From contig NW_026570381.1 in the NCBI RefSeq assembly GCF_019649055.1, positions 229,001 to 244,343 of the forward strand: DNA of 15,343 nt, read 5' to 3'. This document shows positions 8,785-15,343 of the stretch, in pieces. Position 1 is the first letter of the stretch. Every line of letters starts with the position of its first letter. The notes under the pieces were generated by a model that was not told the origin of the DNA, searched no databases, and worked only from the letters and a program-made list of their open reading frames with translations. The position numbers and the translations under genes are program-made. Source of the stretch: Paramacrobiotus metropolitanus (lineage: Eukaryota; Tardigrada; Eutardigrada; Parachela; Macrobiotidae).

Positions 8785-9730
8785 TGAGGGCAAGTAAATA
8801 TATAAGTAAAAAAATTAATTAATAATGACTAGGGTAAAATGAATGGGGTAAGATAAAAAGTTTAAAAAGTGAAGAATAAGGTAACAATATGTAGTAATAC
8901 CGAGATATTAAAATAATAATAATAATTTACAATAAAATTTGGTACATAATTTGCATTTCGTTTGATCGCCCGCCCACTAGCTTGAACTGACGGATTATGT
9001 GGTCAACAGGTTAAACCTATTTTTTCGGTCTTCCCCCTTAGAAAATACGTACGGGATAAGATTGGTGCTGGGAGCATGTCCAGCACGCTTGAAAGGCGAT
9101 GAACCTTCGATTAGCCGTATCTGGCAACACGGTATGTGTGCTCAGAGACAGAGCACGTATCGCTTTTCATATGCTTTGTACTGCATCAGCGCACAGTCAC
9201 TGGATAGGGCTGTACACCGATGGTCGGTGGCGGAAAGGGGATACTGTCTTAAACTGTATGCGATTTCCTCTTGACTCGCACTGTAAAACTTACTGTAGAT
9301 TGCTTTTTTGTCTATTTCTCCATGAATATCAGATCCGTTGGGCGAAGTTTTGTACAGGAGAATATCATGCAAGAATGTTGTGTGCATCGAAGTCTCCATC
9401 TGCAAGAGTGCAAAACCTTTAAGATTACCTATAAAAGTTTTTTTGTTATTATCCGGCTCCTTTTTACCAGATCCTTCTCTGACTTGTAACAGGCAAGCGC
9501 GAGGAGATCACAAGTGATGCTTTATTGTACAAATAAAGGGACAATGCTGCGTAATAGCAGGAAAGCAAAACAAAGCACTGATGGCTAAGCAAGCAAGTGA
9601 ATGCTAGAAAAGGCTCTTGAGCGTCCGTCAAGGCGTGAAAGAAGCAACTGCCGGCAAGCACGTGGTGTGTGCCATCAGCTGTGTGTTGATGCGCAGACTG
9701 GACTCAATCCAACGCGAGCGTACGCTGAGT
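8785..9730. other. Gene-free stretch with an AAT microsatellite
   Basis: AT-rich to about 9590, including an (AAT)5 run at 8912-8926, then rising in GC. Reading frames of 60-107 codons on both strands near 9000-9490 overlap one another and resemble nothing I recognise. Confidence 0.4.
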
Positions 9731-9871
9731 CATACAGCGAGAGAGGGACGAGAGAGCAAGTATGCTCAGTGTGTGCGCCGCGTATATCCGCTTCAGCGGA
9801 TATGAGTGCAGTGCAGCAGCACACGTACGTACAGCGAGAGGGGCGATATGGCAAGCATGAGTGCAAGTACG
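9731..9871. repeat. 98-bp-spaced direct repeat around a 9-bp stem-loop
   Basis: ATACAGCGAGAGAGGG (from 9732) and GTACAGCGAGAGGGGC (from 9829) begin two related segments that both continue into GCAAG-x-ATG. Between them is a perfect 9-bp palindrome ATATCCGCT / AGCGGATAT with a 2-nt spacer (9784-9803). Function unknown. Confidence 0.65.
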
Positions 9872-10885
9872 TCCATGGTGGGCCGTATGCACCAGGCGCA
9901 GTCATGTGCCTCTGACATGCCTCTGGGCGGGAATCCGAGCTCCTGCGAAGGATGCTCCGACTCGATACCGCACCAGTACCGCACAACTCTCCAGTCGGAC
10001 CCAATGTGAAGTCGCTGGTACGCGTCCTCTAGCAGTGGGAGTCCGGTGTCTGGTTGACCGTCCCTTCTTCACTTCCGGACCCATGAGTGGAAACCACTCA
10101 CGGCCGAGGAATCCGGAAGCCGCTCGGGCGTTTCGTTGGACCGGTGATGCTTCTGTTGGCTGGCTTCTTGCTTCTGTTGGCAGCGGAGAACAGTGTGAAA
10201 GAAATATGTAATGAAAGTTGTATACAGCGCGAAAGAAAGTATGAAATAAAGTTTAATCACAATTCCAGTGAGCAAAAGGGGTTACAGAACAGATCTGTTA
10301 AAGAGATCGAACTAGAAAAATACAATTCCGTTTATTAGGAAAAATGCTAAAGAAAAATGCAAAAATCTGTCCGGGGGTCCTATTCCGACTAGGATGACGT
10401 CCACGGGGCAGTTGAGTCTCCACGGGGTCTCCTGTCCACTTTCATCCGGTAAGTTGGGTCCGGGGCATGGGTTCCCAGGTTACCCGTCGTAACCGGTTAC
10501 GTTCACCGAGGTCGGGTAAGCACGGTTAAACACTTACTTCCGACTCGTATCCGTCCGTTAGGGATAGAGAGCCACTGTTGCGGGTGCAAATGCCGAGGCA
10601 TCCTCTCTGAATGGGGATAGGACCGAGGTCGGTTTGACCAAGGTCGGCCTACCGGTAAGTCGACCGGCGGCTAGGGAAATTCGGCTATGTTCCGAATTGT
10701 TAAAGTCCAGGTCGGAAAAGCTGTGTGTAAGTCATGCGGCCTGTGTGGTCGTCATGTGCAGCAGTTCCGTTCAAAAGTGGTCGGTTACAACCGTTTAATC
10801 TGCTACCACGAGCCTGGTTTAGAATAATCCGAGTCGAACTGGCTCGAAGGTCCGGTCGGAATTCATGAGTTACATCGGTGGAAGT

Positions 10886-10940
10886 GTCGACTTCCATCCA
10901 ATATGTGCCGTTGTCGGCTTCCATCACAATATGTGCCGTT
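10886..10940. repeat. 27/28-bp tandem duplication
   Basis: GTCGACTTCCATCC then AATATGTGCCGTT (10886-10912) is repeated as GTCGGCTTCCATCAC then AATATGTGCCGTT (10913-10940). The first copy also supplies the loop and right arm of the stem-loop TGGAAGT / ACTTCCA at 10879-10896. Confidence 0.85.
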
Positions 10941-11139
10941 GTCGTCCGACCTACTGTCGAGGTCGGTCATCCTATCCGTCGGTGGTCGACTAGGGTTAAC
11001 CTGCAATAACATGCCCATGTGGTGCTAAACAGTTCCTTCAAGTCGAATTTATCCACCGCAGACAGTTGTCATTCTTCTTCCGTCATGTTGAATAAGTTGC
11101 CGATTTCCGACTTGTATTCAGTTGTGGTCGACTTCGGAA

Positions 11140-11524
11140 GGTCGGATGAACTAAGTCTTCATCCGTTCGAAGGTCGGATTTTTCCGTTAGAAGGTCGATT
11201 CTCGACTTCTAAATGCCTTTGCCGACTTGTTGTCGTATCCTTCCAACTTCTGTGCGGTGACTTCCGACCTCGGCTTGAGATCGGGTATCCATGTCCAAGT
11301 TCGGAGGTCGGCTATTTTCCGACTTCCTCGGGTCGGAAAAACTCTGTGTTTTATCCGACGAAAGGCTAAGTTCTTCCACTAGGAGGTCGATTTTCGTACT
11401 TCTGGTTGATTTTCCGACTTGTTTGTCGCTTACGTCCGACCTCCGTCTGGTGGTTGTCGACTTCATTTTTGGGAGCTCTGTGCGTTCGGCTACAGTTGGC
11501 CGGGTCCTTGGTGTCGGGACATCC
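11140..11524. repeat. Diverged tandem duplication of a 192-bp hairpin-bearing unit
   Basis: Two units about 192 bp apart begin at GGTCGGATGAAC (11140) and GGTCGGAAAAAC (11331). Shared landmarks in the same order are the stem-loop after GGTCGGA, then TTAGAAGGTCGATTCTCGA (11187) versus CTAGGAGGTCGATTTTCG (11379), then CCGACTTGTTGTCG (11222) versus CCGACTTGTTTGTCG (11415), then CCGACCTC. Identity by eye is about 70% over the best-aligned 90 bp. Confidence 0.7.
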
Positions 11525-12384
11525 TACGGTCAGTTCGGACTGGCAGAAGGATGTTCGGCAGCACAACTCCGTTCCTTCTGTGATTTCTGACGTGAACTCC
11601 AGGTCGGATCCGAGCTACTGTTGAGGTCGGTCAATCCGAATAACCTGCTTCTGGGCGCCGAGTCTTGCGAGGTAGAAATTCCTTCAGCATCTGTTGGCCG
11701 GGTGACTGGCGCTTCATCATGCAATTGTGCGGACTTACAACACTAAGGGTCTTTGTGGCCCCGGTTGCGAAGTCGAGCTCTTTGGTTTAAACTTCATGCA
11801 AATGCAAGTCCCTGAGGTCGTCAGATCTGATTCTCCCATTTTGTTTTTGTCGCGAACCTGTGACGCCTAGCCGCTTCTGCTGGGGGTAGACGACTCACGT
11901 CCGCGGGGGAAATTTTTCTTTGCCGCTGACGAAGACCGACTGGCCGGTACTGTTGCGGACAGGTGGTCATCGTCATCGGGGTTCGTTACGGGGATGCAGA
12001 TCAAGTATTCTAACTCGGTCTGCCTAGGATGTTCCATTGGAGACTTGGGGAAGCAGGTCGCGGCGGAGTCGTTGGTACACCAGTATCCAAATCACCGTCG
12101 CTGTTCCTCTTCAGGGAATGGCAGCACGTTCAGGGACGCGCGTAGTCGTGGTCACCGGTGAATCGGCTGGTTTACCCGATGTCGTCCGGGGGAGACTGCG
12201 GTTGATCTCCAGGTACAGAGCCTGTAGGTCTGGATTCAAACGGAGAATCCGGTTGAATTGCCACGTAACTACTGCCGGCTTCCATCCATTCTCCGTAGTC
12301 GACTTCTGTTGGCCGCTATGGTCGACCCTTTGTGGTCGGCCTTGATGTCGATTTCTCGTTAGTCGAACTGCCATCATTTCCAAA

Positions 12385-12432
12385 GCCGACTTGTGTAGTC
12401 GGCTGGTTGGCACAACCGACCTGTGTGGTCGG
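12385..12432. repeat. Two adjacent stem-loops with TGTGT pentaloops
   Basis: GCCGACT-TGTGT-AGTCGGC (12385-12403) is followed 12 nt later by CCGACC-TGTGT-GGTCGG (12416-12432). The loop-closing pair is T-A in the first and C-G in the second, a paired difference. The first is repeated exactly at 12946-12964; related hairpins with TTTGT or CTTTGT loops lie at 12323-12338, 12486-12500 and 11747-11761. Confidence 0.85.
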
Positions 12433-12631
12433 CTGATGCAGCTATGTCCGCAATGTCTCCAAAAATTGTGGGTGAGGTACAAAGTCGACCTTTGTGGTCG
12501 GCTCAAGTGCGTGTAATGAAGTCCGAGTTTTCCCGCGCTGTTGGCGGCTCGGCCGAGGGATTTCCGCTGTTTACAATGGTGAAGGCTGCTCGGCTACCCG
12601 GTTCCGAAGTTGGCCACGGGTGCTTGGCAAA

Positions 12632-12671
12632 CATGGCGTGGAACGCGCGCAGCGACGTGTTCCGCGCCATG
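12632..12671. repeat. 40-nt long stem-loop
   Basis: CATGGCG (12632-12638) pairs with CGCCATG (12665-12671). After one T/G position, GGAAC (12640-12644) pairs with GTTCC (12659-12663), and the stem can extend two further pairs including one G-T wobble. Confidence 0.8.
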
Positions 12672-13051
12672 TTAGCGTAATCCTCTCGGTTTCTTCTCCG
12701 GAGTCGGTTGGCCGGAGTAATCTCCATGTAACGCGGATTGGGGCTTCTGTTGGCTCCGATGGTCGCAGAACGTGGTTGACGATCTGCTTTGTTAGCAGAT
12801 GTGGTTACGATCTGTTTTTGCCAAGCTGGGAACTGGGGTCGGCTGCCCAGTTCGTTCCAGGGATTCCTTGGGGACGTACCGGTACGGTGAAAGAGCCGAA
12901 ATACCCGGGTCTAACCACGCGTTTCCGGGTTCGACCAAAGAATCCGCCGACTTGTGTAGTCGGCTTTTCTGGCAAAATCGTCGTTGACGTCCGCCGCGTA
13001 CATGGTTGGTCATTTTCCCAAAAAGAATTAAAGAGAAGTGTCCATTCCGAA

Positions 13052-13132
13052 GTCGGTTCTCGCCGGCGCTGTTTCTCAGCTAGACTGTTTCTCAGTCGGA
13101 AGGTCGGTTCTCGACCGTGCCGTTTCTCGGCA
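13052..13132. repeat. Five consecutive stem-loops sharing a TTTCT/GTTCT pentaloop
   Basis: In order: GTCG-GTTCT-CGCC (13052-13064, one mismatch), GCTG-TTTCT-CAGC (13068-13080), GACTG-TTTCT-CAGTC (13083-13097), GGTCG-GTTCT-CGACC (13102-13116) and TGCCG-TTTCT-CGGCA (13118-13132). The last four are perfect. Stem sequences differ in each while the loop is nearly constant. On the minus strand, sense for the neighbouring ORFs, the loops read AGAAA or AGAAC. Confidence 0.85.
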
Positions 13133-13160
13133 ATGCCTCCTTGAAGTTATTCCAATGGGG

Positions 13161-13188
13161 GATCGAGTTCCAGTGTGGGAACTCGATC
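13161..13188 (-). terminator. Perfect 11-bp stem-loop abutting the stop codon of the upstream minus-strand ORF
   Basis: GATCGAGTTCC (13161-13171) and GGAACTCGATC (13178-13188) form a perfect stem with a 6-nt loop (AGTGTG on the plus strand, CACACT on the minus). The TAA stop of the minus-strand ORF occupies 13191-13189, so the stem begins on the very next base. It is the longest perfect short hairpin seen in the window. Candidate roles are RNA 3'-end formation, RNA stabilisation or packaging; the terminator label is an inference from position. There is no U-run, so it is not a bacterial-type terminator. Confidence 0.5.
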
Positions 13189-13767
13189 TTAACTGAGTGG
13201 AACTTCGACAGGTTTGTCGCCGCCGAAGTAATCTTCTTCTTCATCGTCGTCCGGGCCAGGTCGGTTATGTGGCCGTATATTCGGGTCCCTTGGTTTGCAA
13301 GTCGCCGGGCCACTCCGCTGAGACATCTCGTCAGTCTCATCCGTTTCTTGGCCTGGGCGCTCCGCCCTGCTCTTTCTCGATTCCTTAGCCGCTTGTTTTC
13401 GGAGTCGCAACGCATATGGTCGTGCGCCAGGTGCTATGTCGTCCGACATCCATGGTTCGTAGGGCGACGAGTTAAATCCGCTAGGCAAGGTCTTCTTCTC
13501 GCGGTACCAGCTGATGAATCGAGTTGCGTCGTCGCTGGGATCTACGTGATCCTCACGAAAGGCATACTTTGTCGCATACCGTTCGTGGGTGTACAGCAAG
13601 TCACGCATCCAGACAGCTAGGATAACACTTCTCATCGGTGTGCCGAGTTGGGCTACGAGGGTTTCCACAGCCGCTGGTATCATCTCGTTCTGGTACAGTC
13701 CGTGCGTAATGGCAAAGTAATTGCCGTCGAGCTGCGAAATGAATCGCGAATGCCGTGTCTTCGCCAT
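13189..13767 (-). CDS. Unrecognised protein, 192 aa, second ORF of the minus-strand unit
   Basis: From ATG 13767 to TAA 13189. The frame stays open upstream to 13875 and that 36-codon stretch also looks coding: it includes a hydrophobic run (LIVITAARAAL) and joins an acidic SEGEVDM around the ATG. The true start may therefore lie upstream, or the segment may be a downstream exon. The first half (residues 1-110) looks globular and helical, with patterns such as YFAITHGLY, VETLVAQLG and MRDLLYTHERY. Then comes a basic segment (LRLRKQAAKESRKSR) and a low-complexity acidic tail (DDDEEEDYFGG). A helical core with charged tail would suit a structural or nucleic-acid-binding protein, for example a Gag-like product, but no motif proves this. 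It shares frame and strand with the next ORF upstream (13915-15343) and ends directly at the 11-bp stem-loop. Confidence 0.6.
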   Translation of the reverse strand: MAKTRHSRFISQLDGNYFAITHGLYQNEMIPAAVETLVAQLGTPMRSVILAVWMRDLLYTHERYATKYAFREDHVDPSDDATRFISWYREKKTLPSGFNSSPYEPWMSDDIAPGARPYALRLRKQAAKESRKSRAERPGQETDETDEMSQRSGPATCKPRDPNIRPHNRPGPDDDEEEDYFGGDKPVEVPLS

Positions 13768-13914
13768 GTCGACTTCTCCTTCCGAATACTGGGTTAAATC
13801 CAGTGCTGCCCGAGCCGCGGTGATTACAATCAGAATGGGTGTGCGTCCAATGACAAGGCGATACTCTCCAACTCGTCATGGGAGTATTCGAGCTCCTAAT
13901 TATGTTCCGTCTGC
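13768..13914 (-). other. Linker between the two minus-strand ORFs, with in-frame stops and a stem-loop
   Basis: The two ORFs are in the same frame, separated by TGA (13915-13917), then TAA and TGA within the next 40 nt; the last stop is at 13876-13878, and the frame is open from there. Next to it ATACTC (13861-13866) pairs with GAGTAT (13882-13887), and CC with GG after a one-base bulge. A GTGAGC string resembling a splice donor overlaps the first stop. No acceptor that restores the frame was found by eye, so whether this is a short intron, an intergenic gap or mutational damage is open. Confidence 0.5.
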
Positions 13915-15343
13915 TCACAATGGTACGTTTAAAAGACCGGGTCGGTCATCGACGGCAACGCATTCGATCTGGTGTGGGTGTTCAACATTCGGCGCTGTGT
14001 GCGCGTTCATGTTGAAGTCAGATCGCCACTGATGCTGCTCAAACAGCGTCTGATATCCGGATCGAACGAGGAATTGACGAAGGTTTTCTACCATCCGCCA
14101 AATTTGTGGTCGGTTCCGTTCCTCGTAATTCATGACATTCATAATGTGGTTCGTCCGTTCGGTGGGGTGTAGCATAACGACCTCGATTCCTTGTTGTCGA
14201 GCCCGATCATAACGAGGGTCTTCTCGGATCGGTACTTCCACTTGTGGCAGTTGTGCCATCTGGTCTGCTACATCAACGTCCATCTGCTCCTGTTGAGCTG
14301 CTGGTTCAGCTTGGACTTCAGCCGCCGGTTCCGCTTGTTGGGCGTCTGGCTGCTGTTCGGGTGGGACAAAGTTGCGTTTCGACTTATTTGTTAAGTCGAC
14401 CGTAAGTCCGATACCCGTTTCTCCAGATCCAGTCCGTTTTCCTGGTGGAGCTCTGGTCGGTTCTTTTCCAGCGTGTCGGATTACGGCCCGTTGCTCTTCG
14501 ATTCTGTCTCGAAGATCGACCGGACCGATCCTATGTCGGAGGTCGTATCCTGCAAGGTTCTTACTCGGTCGGCGCTGCTGTTGCTGAACTGTCGGTTGGG
14601 TCCGAGTTCCTTGTTGGGGGATCTGCTGAGAAACAGTTGGGCGGGCCTGTGTGACCACTGGCGTTGTCCTGTGTGGGATTGCCATCAACTGTTCCTGTGT
14701 TGCCGGTGTGAAAGTAACTGGCTGTTGAGTTCCGTCCGGCATATTCATCATCATCGTTATAGATGCGCCGGTCATCGGTCGGTTCGGATCTCCGACAAAA
14801 ACATCGCGTATTGTGGGAGTTAATTCTCCGACTGTCGGGAGACCCTGTGTGGGTGTCTGTACCCGAATCTTTATTTCCGGTTCGAAATCGGTCGGTGGTG
14901 GATGGACTCGCATTGTGGCGATCTTCCTATCGACCTCCTTTATCTTCTTCTGGTCATCAAGTTGACGTTGCAGGTCCAGCATCTGACGGTACTCGAACAG
15001 CCTATTTGCTAGGACTGGTGGTCGAGTTTCTTCCCATCTGGGGTCGCGAGCTCGTTGTCGCTGAATTGTAGCCAGATTGTCCTGTTCGTATGACTCCAGT
15101 TGATTAATCAGGTATTCTCTGCCGGCTAGATACCGGTATGCGCTTAAGTTGCCGGCGACAACATTTAGGTAGAGTGCCGCCGCCTGAGCTCGGTGTTGCG
15201 CTCCAGTGCCGGAAATTCGTTCGTTCGTGAAGGATACGATGCACAGCGCGCAGGGCATTCTGTTGTTGTCCCTTGTCGCGTTGTCCATGCACTGTTGGCA
15301 GTCCACCGTAAAGGCTTCCTTCGGGGCTCTTCCGTACGAGTCT
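13915..15343 (-). CDS. Unrecognised modular protein with CX2C-X12-CX2C motif, 5' end off the right edge
   Basis: The frame is open from the right edge to TGA 13915, about 475 codons. The GTG at 15306 is not a start, since the frame continues beyond it to the edge; the first in-window ATG is at 15288. Near the N-terminus CQQC and CALC are spaced by 12 residues, a possible zinc-binding pair. Then follows a long helical, charged segment with coiled-coil character (around FEYRQMLDLQRQLDD), a proline/glutamine-rich low-complexity stretch (PTVQQQQRRP), an Ala/Gln/Glu-rich acidic stretch (EPAAEVQAEPAAQQEQMD), and a helical C-terminal domain (NYEERNRPQIWRMVENL). The 1.4-kb uninterrupted frame in GC-rich DNA supports real coding. 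The architecture could suit a Gag-like or other element-encoded structural protein, but no diagnostic motif (CCHC knuckle, major homology region, protease) is visible. No host gene family is recognised. Confidence 0.65.
   Translation of the reverse strand, partial: DSYGRAPKEAFTVDCQQCMDNATRDNNRMPCALCIVSFTNERISGTGAQHRAQAAALYLNVVAGNLSAYRYLAGREYLINQLESYEQDNLATIQRQRARDPRWEETRPPVLANRLFEYRQMLDLQRQLDDQKKIKEVDRKIATMRVHPPPTDFEPEIKIRVQTPTQGLPTVGELTPTIRDVFVGDPNRPMTGASITMMMNMPDGTQQPVTFTPATQEQLMAIPHRTTPVVTQARPTVSQQIPQQGTRTQPTVQQQQRRPSKNLAGYDLRHRIGPVDLRDRIEEQRAVIRHAGKEPTRAPPGKRTGSGETGIGLTVDLTNKSKRNFVPPEQQPDAQQAEPAAEVQAEPAAQQEQMDVDVADQMAQLPQVEVPIREDPRYDRARQQGIEVVMLHPTERTNHIMNVMNYEERNRPQIWRMVENLRQFLVRSGYQTLFEQHQWRSDFNMNAHTAPNVEHPHQIECVAVDDRPGLLNVPL

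Larger units (their letters stand above)
10050..13188. repeat. Dense array of short stem-loops (noncoding)
   Basis: No convincing gene on either strand. Perfect stems of 7 bp or more with 4-8 nt loops lie at 10678-10698, 10879-10896, 10946-10966, 11143-11165, 12385-12403, 12782-12800, 12830-12853, 12946-12964 and 13161-13188. Shorter or wobble/bulge stems include 10084-10100, 10478-10494, 10652-10667, 11187-11212, 11264-11284, 11303-11327, 11332-11359, 11520-11553, 11747-11761, 12214-12226, 12232-12250, 12416-12432, 12632-12671 and the cluster at 13052-13132. GTCGG and CCGAC are heavily over-represented, with about 40 occurrences by eye between 10500 and 13150. The region lies directly 3' of the minus-strand ORFs and could be a long structured 3' region of the same unit. 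A 216-codon plus-strand open frame at 12494-13144 has no recognisable content and is probably chance. Confidence 0.75.

Noticed and set aside
9142-9405. 87-codon minus-strand frame near 9.3 kb
   Set aside because: It overlaps three plus-strand frames of similar length and shows no recognisable motif; probably chance.
9668-10286. Possible solo LTR (TG...CA ends, AATAAA at 10245 about 40 bp before the end)
   Set aside because: No second copy in the window, no matching 5-bp flanks, no primer-binding site or polypurine tract next to it, and the nearby ORFs are on the opposite strand from the polyadenylation signal. It remains only a border hint.
10147-10338. 63-codon plus-strand ORF with a signal-peptide-like start (MLLLAGFLLLLAAE)
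   Set aside because: The leucine-rich start comes from a repeated GCTTCTGTTGGC word, the rest is low-complexity K/E-rich, an AATAAA lies inside it at 10245-10250, and no family is recognised. Chance is more likely than a secreted peptide.
12111-12506. 131-codon minus-strand frame as a third gene of the ORF unit
   Set aside because: It reads through the TGTGT-loop hairpins, whose translation yields the repeated SRLHKSA-type segments. There is no independent coding signature, so it is treated as part of the structured noncoding region.
12494-13144. 216-codon plus-strand open frame in the hairpin field
   Set aside because: The content is arginine/serine/glycine-rich without domain pattern, and its end reads through the TTTCT-loop hairpins. 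Long chance frames are expected in GC-rich sequence with many stem repeats.
10050-13188. Integron-like attC array as explanation for the imperfect palindromes
   Set aside because: No integrase, no core GTTRRRY sites, no gene cassettes between the palindromes, and the context is eukaryotic with introns.
10050-13188. CRISPR array
   Set aside because: The hairpins differ in sequence and spacing; there is no constant direct repeat alternating with unique spacers and no cas genes.

Overview
This is eukaryotic, almost certainly animal (invertebrate) nuclear DNA. Two protein-kinase genes are interrupted by GT-AG introns, and the spaces between genes are filled with decayed mobile elements, minisatellites and inverted repeats. 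There are no operons, Shine-Dalgarno sites, CRISPR arrays or recognisable rRNA or tRNA genes. The phylum cannot be fixed from the sequence; a tardigrade-like source is only a hunch.

Left part (1-5,000): two divergently oriented members of one kinase family. The minus-strand gene (1-1331, two exons, running off the left edge) keeps the core catalytic residues but with unusual motif versions (HGD for HRD, DLD for DFG). The plus-strand copy (3117-4834) is broken: a frameshift, no visible glycine loop or VAIK lysine, and a lost DFG Asp. Its intron hosts a complete 778-bp hAT-type MITE with an 8-bp target duplication. Both genes have a phase-1 intron at almost the same place, so they probably share an ancestor.

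Middle (4,800-9,900): a repeat graveyard. It holds a 21-bp and an 89-bp minisatellite, two to three plus-strand remnants of non-LTR-type reverse-transcriptase C-terminal tails, a 662-bp near-palindromic foldback element bounded by TTAA, a nest of ACCATA inverted repeats and A/T-rich simple sequence. I see no intact gene here.

Right part (about 10,000-15,343): base composition becomes more GC-rich. Two minus-strand reading frames, collinear in the same frame but separated by three stops, encode unrecognised proteins: one with a CX2C-X12-CX2C motif, coiled-coil-like and Q/P-rich segments (open at the right edge), and a smaller one with a basic-then-acidic tail. Directly after the second stop codon lies a perfect 11-bp stem-loop. 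About 2.8 kb of noncoding DNA follows that is packed with short perfect stem-loops whose stems differ in sequence while loop size, and often loop sequence, is kept. A duplicated 192-bp unit inside it shows an apparent compensatory change. On the minus strand, the same strand as the ORFs, many loops are A-rich pentaloops. My best reading is a mobile-element-like or virus-like unit with a long structured RNA or 3' region, but no known family is recognised. This hairpin array is the strongest candidate for something undescribed.
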